Source: Pedococcus sp. 5OH_020 (GTDB lineage Bacteria; Actinomycetota; Actinomycetes; Actinomycetales; Dermatophilaceae). Taken from it: a stretch of DNA of 64,000 nt. Below, piece after piece: positions 52,918-62,444 of the stretch. Each line of letters opens with the position of its first letter. Within the stretch, counting starts at the first letter, position 1. A model generated the notes under the pieces. The model was not told the DNA's origin. It was given only the letters and a program-made list of their open reading frames with translations, and searched no databases. The translations under genes and the position numbers were made by a program. Location: assembly GCF_027812955.1 (NCBI RefSeq), contig NZ_JAPYZV010000001.1:299769-363768 (forward strand), in the 5' to 3' direction.

Positions 52918-54375
52918 TCAGCGCCGGCCGTCACCCTTCTCGTAGAGGTCGTCTACGCCGTCGCTGTCGCCGTAGGTGTCGCGGCCCCCGACGATGATGA
53001 CGGCGCCTTCGGCGCGGGACCGCAGGTCAGCCGGGGCCAGGGCCTTGGCGAGATGGTAGGCCGCTACCGCCACGACGGTGCCGAGCGCGATGCCGGTGAG
53101 CGAGAAGTTGTCGGTGAACTTCAGCGACACGTTGCCGATCCCGATCACGATGCCCGCCGCGACGGGCACGAGGTTGATGGGGTTGCCGAAGTCGACGCCG
53201 TTCTCCTTCCAGATCTTGGCGCCCAGCAGGCCGATCATCCCGTAGAGGACCACCGTAATCCCGCCGAGGACACCACCCGGGGTGGAGGCGACGAGGGCGC
53301 CGAACTTCGGCGAGAGGCCGAACAGGATCGCGACCAGCGCCGCCACGTAGTAGGCGGCCGTGGAGTACACCCTGGTGGCCGCCATGACCCCGATGTTCTC
53401 CGCGTACGTCGTGGTGGGGGACCCGCCCACGGACGTGGCCAGCACCGTGCCGATCCCGTCGGCCGCGATGGCGCGGCCCATGACGGGGTTGAGGTCGTGT
53501 CCGGTCATCTCTGCCACGGCCTTCACGTGACCGGTGTTCTCGGCGATGAGGGCTATCACGGCCGGTAGCACGAGCAGGATCGCGGCCACCGAGAAGCTGG
53601 GCGCGTGCCAGCCCGGGACCTCCTTGCCCGCGACCATCGTGGTGTGGTGCGGGAACCCGAACCAGTCGGCCTGCTGTATGCCGCTGAAGTTCGTCCGGAA
53701 GTGGGTGGTGACCTTGCCCGCTCCCGCGTCGAACGCCGTGATGTGGCCGAAGACCTTGTCGAACACCCACGACAGGACGTAGCCGAAGATGAGCGCCAGG
53801 AAGATGGCGATCCGGCCCGCGAAGCCGCGCAGGCCCACGGCGCAGACGATGGTGAACACCATGACCAGCAGGGCGACCCACTGGTCCTGCGGCCAGTAGA
53901 TCGTGGCGACGACGGGTGCCAGGTTGAACCCGATGAGCATGACCACGGCACCGGTCACGACCGGCGGGAGCACCCGATGGAGTACCCCCGAGCCGAGGAA
54001 GTGGATGAGGACGCCGACGGCGGCGAGCACGACGCCCGCTACGAGGATCGCTCCGGTGACCTCCCGCGAGTCACCGCCCTGCGCCCTGATGGCGGCCACC
54101 GCGCCGACGAACGAGGCAGAGGTGCCCAGGTAGCTGGGCACCTTTCCCTGCACGATGAGCAGGAAGGCGATGGTGGCGATCCCGCTCATCATGATGGCGA
54201 GCTGGGCGTTGAGCCCCATGATCAGCGGGAAGACGAAGGTCGCTCCGAACATCGCCACGACGTGCTGGGCGCCCAGGCCGATCGTCTTGTCCCAGGACAG
54301 CCGCTCGTCCGGCGCGACGACATCGTCCGGCCCCATCGTTCGCCCGTCACCGTGCAGCTTCCAGCCCAAGCTCAT
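52918..54375 (-). CDS. Nucleobase:cation symporter-2 permease (UraA/RutG-like)
   Basis: From ATG 54375 (after GAAGGGAG) the protein has 485 residues and about 14 membrane segments. The substrate-site motifs are GTSASFVGAVAAI, ALIAENTGHVKAVAEMTG with its first Glu, and TTTYAENIGVMAATRVYSTA with its second. This last stretch resembles uracil/pyrimidine permeases (UraA, PyrP, RutG) rather than xanthine or urate permeases. It brings a pyrimidine base into the cell. It heads the minus-strand operon that continues into the hydroxylase. Confidence 0.93.
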   Translation of the reverse strand: MSLGWKLHGDGRTMGPDDVVAPDERLSWDKTIGLGAQHVVAMFGATFVFPLIMGLNAQLAIMMSGIATIAFLLIVQGKVPSYLGTSASFVGAVAAIRAQGGDSREVTGAILVAGVVLAAVGVLIHFLGSGVLHRVLPPVVTGAVVMLIGFNLAPVVATIYWPQDQWVALLVMVFTIVCAVGLRGFAGRIAIFLALIFGYVLSWVFDKVFGHITAFDAGAGKVTTHFRTNFSGIQQADWFGFPHHTTMVAGKEVPGWHAPSFSVAAILLVLPAVIALIAENTGHVKAVAEMTGHDLNPVMGRAIAADGIGTVLATSVGGSPTTTYAENIGVMAATRVYSTAAYYVAALVAILFGLSPKFGALVASTPGGVLGGITVVLYGMIGLLGAKIWKENGVDFGNPINLVPVAAGIVIGIGNVSLKFTDNFSLTGIALGTVVAVAAYHLAKALAPADLRSRAEGAVIIVGGRDTYGDSDGVDDLYEKGDGRR

Positions 54376-54561
54376 GCGGACTCCCTTCAACCGCCGCTCG
54401 CCGGAGGACGACACGGCCCGATGTTCCCGTCCGGGGATAGCCGAAAACTAGTGCCAGCCGGGCCCGGTGCATTGGGCAATTGGTGATAACCGATGCCCGC
54501 GCGCTTTCGGCACAGTGTGCGGCGAGGCGGCAGGGGAGCGACCTGACCGCGCGGGCCGAGG
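54376..54561. other. 186-bp intergenic region upstream of the permease
   Basis: This region contains attgggcaattggtgataaccgatgccc (54474-54501 in part), whose TTGGGCA matches the core of the site before the carbamate kinase. The match is weaker than at the other three sites. TAGCCG and ACTAGT lie nearby but no clear promoter stands out. Confidence 0.4.
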
Positions 54562-56289
54562 CTAGATGCCACGCATCTGGTGGACCCTGAGCGCCAGGGC
54601 CAGCTTGAGCCGCAGCTGCGGGTCGGTGGTGAAGGGCCCGAGGAGCTTCTCCAGCTTGGCGATCCGGTAGCGCAGGGTGTTGTAGTGGAAGAAGAGCAGT
54701 CGAGCGGTCTCCGCGACGTTCAGGTTCGTGTCGATGAGCGTGCTGAGCGTGTTGCGCAGGTCGGCGCTCTCGGGCGTGTCGTCGGTGGCCAGCGAGCCGA
54801 GCGCCTCGTCGACGAAGCGCCGCAGGTCGGCGCTGTCCGGGATGAGCGCCAGCAGCCGGAAGATCCCGAGGCCGTCGAAGTGCGTCACGGCGGAGTCGCC
54901 GTACAGCTGGCGGCCGACGCTCACGGCGCTGAGCGCCTCCTCGTAAGCCTGCGGCAGGTCCTTCACGGACTCGACGGGACGCGACACGCCCGTGGAGAAG
55001 GTCCGGCGTCCACCGCCACCGATCCCGCTGACCACCCGCACCACCTCTGTCACCGTGCGCATCACCGTGTCGGTGTCCGCAGCCGAGGGCACGGCGACGA
55101 GCGCGACGACCTCCTGGCTGAAGCCCATGACGGGAGCACGCGGGTCGCGGACCGCCATGGCCTGGCTCCAGGCGCGGGCGAAGCGCTGCTGGAGGGAGGC
55201 CACCTCCTCCGGTCGGCGGGTCGTGTGTGCGTCATCCTCGTCCGTCTCCGCCACGACGACCACCAGCCGCCGGTCGATGTCCCAACCAAGGGCGGCTGCG
55301 TGGGCCGTGGCCTCCGCGGGCGCGCCGGCGCGACCGGACAGGGCGTCCCGCAGGAACTCGGCGCGGTACTTGCTCTCCACCGCCAGGACCGCCTGCTCCT
55401 TGGTGATGGCCAGGGCCGCGACAGTGGCAGCACGCTCGAGCAGGTGCACGTCGTCGGCGGTGAGAGCCCGGTCCTCCACGAAGGCCGCCAGCAGCCCGTG
55501 GTCGAGCTGGCCCGCGACGATCCGCACGACGGCACGACCCGCGTCCGCCGCGTGCGAGGGCCTCGTACCCACGCGCTCACGCTCGGTCACAAGCCGGCCG
55601 GTGCGGTCGAAGCACTCCAGCGTCAGCGCCGCAGCCAGGCCTGCAGGCGAGCCGGCTTGCGCGAGGACCCGCCCGTCGCTGGTGGTTACCATGGCGGCAC
55701 CACCCAGGAAGCCGGCCAGGCGTTCGCACAGGTCCTCCAGCCCTCCTCCTTGAAGAACCACACCCACGAGGATCTGGTGCGCCTCGTCGACTCGCCGCAG
55801 AATGCCGGCCTGCTGGTCCAGGAGCACCTCGAGGACCTCGGTCACCAGCAGCTCGGGGCGGCGCTCCGCCGGCAGGACGACCAGCGGCAGCCCTTCGGCG
55901 GCGGCCACGCGAAGCCAGCGTGCGACCTGGTGCGGCGTCGAACCTGCCACCGCCAACGCGGCCGCGCCCCCGCGGGCGCACCACGTCACCGGGTCGCGGC
56001 CCGCCTTCTCCCAGGCAGCGAGCGTGGTGGCGTCGGTACAGACGAGATGGTTCGCCGGTTGCGGCGTCGCGCCGAGGAGCGAGGCCCGGGTGACGGCGCG
56101 GTCCGGGTGTGCGGGGTCGAGGTATGCAGGGTTCGAGTACGCGGGATGCTGCACGACCTCGGCGTCGGCCAGCGCCGGAAGCGCCAGGAGGGTCTGCAGG
56201 CGAACACTGCCCACGACGTCGGCGACCGGCGGCGCTGCCGATGGCAACTCCGGGTCAAGCAACGGCACATCGTTGGCAACTTTCACCAT
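54562..56289 (-). CDS. PucR-family transcriptional regulator of the purine/pyrimidine type
   Basis: I choose ATG 56289, with TACAGT 6 bp upstream as a leaderless -10, giving 575 residues. The N-terminal PucR domain is at about 27-145 (VRLQTLLALPALADAEVVQH), a GAF-like region follows at about 185-350, a GGDEF-related CdaR region next, and the C-terminal HTH_30 domain ends in VAETARLLFFHYNTLRYRIA and KLEKLLGPF. Family members respond to purine- or pyrimidine-degradation intermediates. It is divergent from the DUF2877-fdrA-DUF1116 operon and upstream of the permease operon on the same strand, so it is the best candidate regulator for the whole set. A site matching the shared motif lies inside its first codons, suggesting autoregulation. 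Confidence 0.88.
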   Translation of the reverse strand: MVKVANDVPLLDPELPSAAPPVADVVGSVRLQTLLALPALADAEVVQHPAYSNPAYLDPAHPDRAVTRASLLGATPQPANHLVCTDATTLAAWEKAGRDPVTWCARGGAAALAVAGSTPHQVARWLRVAAAEGLPLVVLPAERRPELLVTEVLEVLLDQQAGILRRVDEAHQILVGVVLQGGGLEDLCERLAGFLGGAAMVTTSDGRVLAQAGSPAGLAAALTLECFDRTGRLVTERERVGTRPSHAADAGRAVVRIVAGQLDHGLLAAFVEDRALTADDVHLLERAATVAALAITKEQAVLAVESKYRAEFLRDALSGRAGAPAEATAHAAALGWDIDRRLVVVVAETDEDDAHTTRRPEEVASLQQRFARAWSQAMAVRDPRAPVMGFSQEVVALVAVPSAADTDTVMRTVTEVVRVVSGIGGGGRRTFSTGVSRPVESVKDLPQAYEEALSAVSVGRQLYGDSAVTHFDGLGIFRLLALIPDSADLRRFVDEALGSLATDDTPESADLRNTLSTLIDTNLNVAETARLLFFHYNTLRYRIAKLEKLLGPFTTDPQLRLKLALALRVHQMRGI

Positions 56290-56304
56290 GAGGGGACTGT
56301 AATC
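56264..56304. promoter_or_regulatory. Divergent promoter with regulon motif GGCACATCGTTGGCAAC
   Basis: The motif at 56264-56280 lies in the -35 zone for a plus-strand -10, TGTAAT (56299-56304). The minus-strand -10 for pucR, TACAGT (56301-56296), overlaps that element, so the two promoters share bases. For pucR the motif falls just inside the gene at codons 4-9. One bound protein could therefore control both directions, repressing pucR by blocking elongation and acting on the operon at -35. Confidence 0.55.
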
Positions 56305-56346
56305 GGGTGGATAGCGTCGCTGGGTCGGTTCGCTGAGAGGAGTCCC

Positions 56347-57177
56347 GTGGTGCTGCAGCCGTGCACCTGGCCGGCCGCGGCGTCCATGCGGGCTCCAGGG
56401 GTGCTGCGGCCGCAGGCCCAGCCCGCGACGGTCTTGGCCGCCTTCCCTACGGCGCTGTACCTGCGCCTCGAGAGCCACGATGAGGTACTGCCCGTGGTGG
56501 GCCGCCGCGGCCTGCGGCTGCCCACCGCGGTGACGCTCGCCACCGATGCGCCCCGCATCGGGTGGGGCGTCCAACCGGGTGACCGAGTCGAGGTCGGAGG
56601 GGGGACCGTTCGCCTACCCCTCGTGGAGGTCACCGTCGTCCGCCGGTGGCGCCCGGCAGAGCTGCCCTTCGCGTCCGTGTCCTCGGCGACCCTGCCCCCC
56701 GAGGCCCTCCACGCCCTGTCCGCGCAGCCGTGGCTGCCGCCCCTGAACTGGCGGGAGCCGGCACGGCTGCTGACCCGGACACTGCTGGCCGGCGAGTCGG
56801 TGGACCGTCAGGTCGCCGCTCTGGTGGGCGCGGGGCCGGGCCTGACCCCCAGCGGCGACGACCTGCTGTGTGGAACGCTCCTCGCCCTCCGGCTGCACCG
56901 ACCGGACGGCGAGCTCCTGGTCCGACGGCTGTGGGCCGCTGTCGCCCCGCGGCTTCCTGGGACCACGAGCCTGTCCGCCTCCCTGCTCACCGAGGCTGCC
57001 CACGGGTACGCCTGGGACGGTGTCCTGAGGCTGCTGTGGGCGCTGCTCGAGGGCCCCGGGAGTGAGATGGCCACCGCGGCACGCGCGGTGCTGGGGCTCG
57101 GCCACACCTCAGGAGCGGACCTGCTCGGAGGCCTCCTGGGTACGCTCGACGCGGCCGTCGGCCCACGGGCGGGATGA
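56347..57177 (+). CDS. DUF2877 protein, likely carbamoyltransferase subunit (AllH-like)
   Basis: GTG 56347 follows GAGAGGAG, giving 276 residues. The family signature is GAGPGLTPSGDDLLCGTLLA, with TTSLSASLLTEAAHGYA towards the C-terminus. The E. coli relative YlbF (AllH) is reported as one of three proteins needed for oxamate carbamoyltransferase activity in allantoin degradation, with FdrA and a DUF1116 protein, which are the next two genes here. The stop overlaps an ATG in the repeat that precedes fdrA. Confidence 0.85.
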   Translation: MVLQPCTWPAAASMRAPGVLRPQAQPATVLAAFPTALYLRLESHDEVLPVVGRRGLRLPTAVTLATDAPRIGWGVQPGDRVEVGGGTVRLPLVEVTVVRRWRPAELPFASVSSATLPPEALHALSAQPWLPPLNWREPARLLTRTLLAGESVDRQVAALVGAGPGLTPSGDDLLCGTLLALRLHRPDGELLVRRLWAAVAPRLPGTTSLSASLLTEAAHGYAWDGVLRLLWALLEGPGSEMATAARAVLGLGHTSGADLLGGLLGTLDAAVGPRAG

Positions 57178-57198
57178 GGGCGGGATGAGGGCGGGATG
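57167..57198 (+). repeat. Three 11-bp repeats carrying three possible ATG codons in three frames
   Basis: GGGCGGGATGA is repeated at 57167, 57178 and 57189 (the last changes to GGATGC). The ATGs at 57174, 57185 and 57196 fall in three different frames. The first overlaps the DUF2877 stop in an ATGA, the usual coupling arrangement, but gives only a 4-codon ORF; only 57196 opens fdrA. Two added 11-bp copies probably separated an ancestral ATGA overlap. Confidence 0.85.
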
Positions 57199-58710
57199 CA
57201 GGCGGTGGGTGTGACGGAGCATCTGGAGGTGCGCGGCGGTGCGTACTACGACTCGGTGAGCCTCATGACGGTGTCGCGCCAGGTGACCACCGCCCCGGGA
57301 GTGTCGGCAGCGCAGGTCGCCCTCGCCACGGAGCTCAACCTCGAGGTGCTCGCCGGCATGGGGTTCACGGTCCCGGGTGGGACGCAGCCCAACGACCTGG
57401 TCGTGGCGATCCGCGCCACTGACCAGGCGGGAGTGGACGCAGGGCTGTCCGCGCTGGACCAGGCGCTCGCATCGCTCCACGGCGCCGGCGCCCGCGCCGA
57501 GGGCCTCGGCCAGATCCTCGCGCCCCGTACGCTCGGCGCCGCGATCGCCCGAGGCTCGGCGAGCGTGGCCCTCGTCTCGGTGCCAGGGCAGTACGCGACG
57601 ATCGAGGCGTGGGACGCCCTCGAGCGAGGGGTCAGCGTGATGCTCTTCTCCGACAACGTGCCGGTCGAGCACGAGGTCGCCCTCAAGGACGCCGCGGCCT
57701 CCCGGGACCTGCTCGTGATGGGGCCGGACTGCGGGACGGCGGTCGTCGGCGGTGTGGGTCTGGGCTTTGCGAACGTGGTGCGCGCGGGGCCGGTCGGCAT
57801 CGTCGCCGCCTCGGGCACGGGCGCGCAGCAGGTGATGGCCCTGCTGGACGCTGCCGGTACCGGGGTCAGCCACTGCCTCGGGGTGGGCGGCCGGGACCTC
57901 TCGACGGCGGTGGGCGGCAGGTCCACGCGTCAGGCCCTCGCTGCCCTCGCTGCCGACGTCACGACCGAGGTCATCCTGGTGGTGTCGAAGCCGCCGGCGC
58001 CAGAGGTGCTCGCGGACCTCCAGCGGTATGCCGCGGCGCTGGACACGCCGGTCCGCTGGGCCACCCTCGGGGCGGGACGTCCGGACCTCACCACGGCGGT
58101 GGAGGAGGCCCTGCGAGCAAGGGGCGTCCCCGTACCGCAGTGGCCCGCCTGGCGTGGAGCCTCCTCCGGGGAGAGCGCCGACGGCTTCCTGCGCGGGCTC
58201 TTCTGCGGCGGCACGCTGGCCGACGAGGCGATGCTCGTGGTGGCAGAGGCCCTGGGGGACGTGTGGTCCAACGTCCCGTTACGTCCCGACCTCGCGCTCG
58301 GCGCGGACCTGCATGCGCCGGGACACGTCGTCGTCGACTTCGGCGACGACCGCCTGACCCGCGGCAGGGCGCATCCCATGATCGACCCCACCCTGCGGCT
58401 CGAACGCATCGCCGCCGAGGCGACCGACCCGACCTGCGGGGTGCTGGTGCTCGATCTCGTCCTCGGCCATGGCGCGCACCCAGACCCCGCACCCGAGCTC
58501 GCCCAGGCCGTCGGCGACGCACGCGCCACGGCGGTTCGCGACGGCCGCCGGCTGCCCGTGGTGGTCTCGCTGACGGGAACCGATGGCGACCCCCAGGCCG
58601 TGTCGCGCTGTGCAGACACGCTGGTCCAGGCCGGCGCGACCGTGATGCTGTCCAACGCGCAGGCCGCACGCCATGCCGTGGGGCTGCTCGGCAGCGGAGT
58701 GGGCCGATGA
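57196..58710 (+). CDS. fdrA: FdrA-family protein, likely carbamoyltransferase subunit (AllF-like)
   Basis: The 504-residue protein is built like a succinyl-CoA synthetase: SucD-like halves with VGIVAASGTGAQQVMALLDA and GVSHCLGVGGRDLSTAVGG, and GPDCGTAVVGGVGLGFAN. In E. coli, FdrA with YlbE and YlbF is reported to transfer carbamoyl from oxalurate to phosphate. Here, with a barbiturase in the apparent regulon, ureidomalonate is an attractive alternative substrate. It overlaps the DUF1116 gene by 4 bp. Confidence 0.9.
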   Translation: MQAVGVTEHLEVRGGAYYDSVSLMTVSRQVTTAPGVSAAQVALATELNLEVLAGMGFTVPGGTQPNDLVVAIRATDQAGVDAGLSALDQALASLHGAGARAEGLGQILAPRTLGAAIARGSASVALVSVPGQYATIEAWDALERGVSVMLFSDNVPVEHEVALKDAAASRDLLVMGPDCGTAVVGGVGLGFANVVRAGPVGIVAASGTGAQQVMALLDAAGTGVSHCLGVGGRDLSTAVGGRSTRQALAALAADVTTEVILVVSKPPAPEVLADLQRYAAALDTPVRWATLGAGRPDLTTAVEEALRARGVPVPQWPAWRGASSGESADGFLRGLFCGGTLADEAMLVVAEALGDVWSNVPLRPDLALGADLHAPGHVVVDFGDDRLTRGRAHPMIDPTLRLERIAAEATDPTCGVLVLDLVLGHGAHPDPAPELAQAVGDARATAVRDGRRLPVVVSLTGTDGDPQAVSRCADTLVQAGATVMLSNAQAARHAVGLLGSGVGR

Positions 58711-60113
58711 CCGCGCCGCTGCGCGGGTTGCTGTCCTGTGATCCCGCGGTCGCCACGTCCGGAGTGACTCTCCTGGCCGACGCCCTGCGGGCCCAGGCGG
58801 TCCCGGTGACAGAGACGCAGTGGCAGCCGCCTCTTGACGGGACCCTGGAGCCTCTCACACGGGTGATGGCGGACCGCCGCCGCAGCGAGGCGAACGCCCT
58901 GGCACTGCAGCGCATGACGTCCTCGGGGGCCGAGCTCGTGGACGTCCGGCCGGCGAGCGAGGCCCTGGGCCTGGAGCGCGGTACGTTCCTGCATGCAGGG
59001 CCGCCCATCGAGTGGGACCGCGCCTCGGGCCCGCTGCGCGGGGCACTCGTCGGCGCGATGCTGTTCGAGGGGATGGCACAGACTCCCGAGGCGGCGGAAG
59101 CGGTCCTGGCACGCGGAGGCGTGGTCCTCGAGCCGTGTCATCACCGCGGCGGCGTCGGCCCGATGGCGGGCGTGGTGTCGCCGTCGATGTGGGTGTACGA
59201 GCTGCGCGACGAGGTGTACGGCCATACGTCGTGGTGCTCCCTGAACGAGGGCCTCGGCAGGGTGCTGCGGTACGGCGCCTTCGGCCCCGCGGTGATCGAG
59301 CGGCTGCACTGGATGAGCTCGGTGCTCGGACCGCTGCTGCAACAGGCGGTCCGCTCCGGTGGTCCCTTCGACATCAAGGCGCTGGTCGCCCAGATGCTGC
59401 AGATGGGCGACGAGGGGCACAACCGCAACCGCGCCGGCTCCCTCCTGCTGCTGCGCGACCTGCTGCCCCCGCTCATCGCCGCCGACGGGACGGCGGGCGA
59501 CATCGCGCAGGTCGTCCGGTTCTGTGGGGCGAACGAGCACTTCTTCCTCAACGTGGGCATGCCCGCCTGCAAGCTCTCCACGCTGGCCGCCGAGGGCATC
59601 CCCGGCTCCAGCGTCGTCACCACCATGGCGCGGAACGGGACCGACTTCGGGATCCGGACCGCCGGGACGGGCGACAGGTGGTTCACCGGCCCGGCGAACA
59701 CCCCCGAAGGCCTGTTCCTCGGCGACTTTGGTCCCGGCGACGCCAACCCCGACATCGGCGACTCCGCGATCACCGAGACCGCGGGCATCGGGGGCTTCGC
59801 CATGGCAGCGGCTCCGGCGATCGTGCGCTTCGTGGGTGGCGACGTCCGGCAAGCCCTGCGGGCCACCCAGACCATGTACGAGATCACCGTCGGAGAGCAC
59901 ACCGCGTACCAGGTGCCCATCCTGGAGTTCCGCGGCACGCCCACCGGCATCGACGTGGCAGCAGTGGCCCGCACCGGGATCCTGCCGCAGATCAACACCG
60001 GTATGGCGGGGCGCGTCGCCGGGACCGGACAGGTGGGCGCGGGCCTGGTGACGCCCCCGGTGCAGTGCTTCACGGCCGCCCTGCAGGCCCTCGCCGCCGC
60101 GGCCGAGGGCTGA
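58707..60113 (+). CDS. DUF1116 protein, likely carbamoyltransferase subunit (AllG-like)
   Basis: ATG 58707 overlaps the fdrA stop, giving 468 residues. Family landmarks are [58 protein letters not shown] and [20 protein letters not shown]. The HNRNR, CGANEHF and RNGTDFGIR stretches are the likely active-site residues, judged by conservation-like character, not by direct knowledge. Together with FdrA and DUF2877 it matches the oxamate carbamoyltransferase trio. Confidence 0.9.
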   Translation: MTAPLRGLLSCDPAVATSGVTLLADALRAQAVPVTETQWQPPLDGTLEPLTRVMADRRRSEANALALQRMTSSGAELVDVRPASEALGLERGTFLHAGPPIEWDRASGPLRGALVGAMLFEGMAQTPEAAEAVLARGGVVLEPCHHRGGVGPMAGVVSPSMWVYELRDEVYGHTSWCSLNEGLGRVLRYGAFGPAVIERLHWMSSVLGPLLQQAVRSGGPFDIKALVAQMLQMGDEGHNRNRAGSLLLLRDLLPPLIAADGTAGDIAQVVRFCGANEHFFLNVGMPACKLSTLAAEGIPGSSVVTTMARNGTDFGIRTAGTGDRWFTGPANTPEGLFLGDFGPGDANPDIGDSAITETAGIGGFAMAAAPAIVRFVGGDVRQALRATQTMYEITVGEHTAYQVPILEFRGTPTGIDVAAVARTGILPQINTGMAGRVAGTGQVGAGLVTPPVQCFTAALQALAAAAEG

Positions 60114-60163
60114 GACGCGGGCGCTCCGAACCGGCCCCGGAGGGCGTGGCAGGATACCGCCCT

Positions 60164-61036
60164 GTGACTGCACGCATCCTGGACGGCAAGGCGGTCCTGG
60201 CGACCATCAAGGACGAGCTGCGCGCGCGCGTCGGCGTGCTCCGTGACCGCGGCGTCGTCCCCGGTCTGGGGACCGTTCTGGTGGGGGACGACCCGGGCAG
60301 CCGGTGGTACGTGAACGCCAAGCACAAGGACTGTGCCGAGATCGGGATCACCAGCATCCGACGGGACCTTCCGGCGAGCGCGACCCAGGCCGAGGTGGAA
60401 GCCGTCATCGACGAGCTGAACGCCGACCCGGGCTGCACCGGTTTCCTCGTGCAGCAGCCCACCGGACTGGACGAGTTCGCCCTGCTGTCCCGAGTGGATC
60501 CCGTGAAGGACGTCGACGGGCTCCACCCGACGAACCTCGGCTGGCTGGTGCTCGGCAAGCCGGCACCACTGCCGTGCACGCCTGCCGGCTGCATCGAGCT
60601 GCTGCGCCGCTTCGACGTGCCGGTAGCCGGCGCTCGGGTGGCCCTCGTCGGCCGTGGGATCACCGTCGGCCGGCCGTTGGGGCTCATGCTCACCCGGCGC
60701 AGCGAGAACGCCACGGTGGTGCTGTGCCACACCGGCACGCGCGACCTGGCGGCGGAGGTTCGTCAGGCCGACATCGTCGTGGCGGCAGCCGGAACGCCGG
60801 GGCTCATCACCGCCGACATGGTCAAGCCGGGGGCCGCGGTCCTGGACGTGGGCGTCAGCCGGGTCATCGCCGAGGACGGACGGTCCAAGGTCGCGGGGGA
60901 TGTGGCACCCGAGGTGGCGGAGGTTGCCGGCTGGGTCAGCCCGAACCCCGGCGGCGTGGGACCGATGACGCGCGCCATGCTGCTGTCCAACATCGTCGCC
61001 GCCGCCGAGCGGACGCTCACCCACGCCGCGGCCTGA
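60164..61036 (+). CDS. folD: Methylenetetrahydrofolate dehydrogenase / cyclohydrolase
   Basis: GTG 60164 has CAGGAT 8 bp upstream, the leaderless pattern, and opens a 290-residue protein ([20 protein letters not shown]). The active-site motif is [16 protein letters not shown] (Tyr and Lys), and other blocks are [30 protein letters not shown] and [12 protein letters not shown] for the nucleotide. It interconverts methylene- and formyl-tetrahydrofolate, feeding PurN and PurH. The DUF3017 gene follows after 3 bp. Confidence 0.97.
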   Translation: MTARILDGKAVLATIKDELRARVGVLRDRGVVPGLGTVLVGDDPGSRWYVNAKHKDCAEIGITSIRRDLPASATQAEVEAVIDELNADPGCTGFLVQQPTGLDEFALLSRVDPVKDVDGLHPTNLGWLVLGKPAPLPCTPAGCIELLRRFDVPVAGARVALVGRGITVGRPLGLMLTRRSENATVVLCHTGTRDLAAEVRQADIVVAAAGTPGLITADMVKPGAAVLDVGVSRVIAEDGRSKVAGDVAPEVAEVAGWVSPNPGGVGPMTRAMLLSNIVAAAERTLTHAAA

Positions 61037-61039
61037 GCG

Positions 61040-61309
61040 GTGACCGCCCCGCGGCTGGGCCTGTGGTGGCTGGTGGCGCCGGTCCTCGTCCTCGGGCTGG
61101 TCGGCTTCGCCCTGGACCGGATCCAGCTCGCCGGCTATCTCGTGGCCGGCGGGCTCGCGCTCGGAGCCGTGCTGCGGCTCGTCATGCCCACCGGCCGCAG
61201 CGGTGGCCTGGTCGTGCGGTCCCGGTGGGTCGACGTGGCCACGATGGGGCTGCTGGCCGCGGCTCTCGCCGTCATCACCTCGGTCCTGGACCTGCGCCCG
61301 CGCGGCTGA
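61040..61309 (+). CDS. DUF3017 small membrane protein
   Basis: The 89-residue protein starts with GTG 61040. Three hydrophobic segments (about 8-24, 28-47 and 66-82) cover most of it. DUF3017 proteins lie next to folD in many actinobacteria and have no known function. The arrangement here follows that pattern. Confidence 0.8.
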   Translation: MTAPRLGLWWLVAPVLVLGLVGFALDRIQLAGYLVAGGLALGAVLRLVMPTGRSGGLVVRSRWVDVATMGLLAAALAVITSVLDLRPRG

Positions 61310-61349
61310 GCCCGCTTCACCACGTCGCAGTCTCGCTGCCTCGGCCTGC

Positions 61350-62396
<1,047 letters not shown>

Positions 62397-62444
62397 CTAG
62401 CAGGACGGGGCGTCACCTTCCTTGGGTGGCTAGCATGCCTGGGC

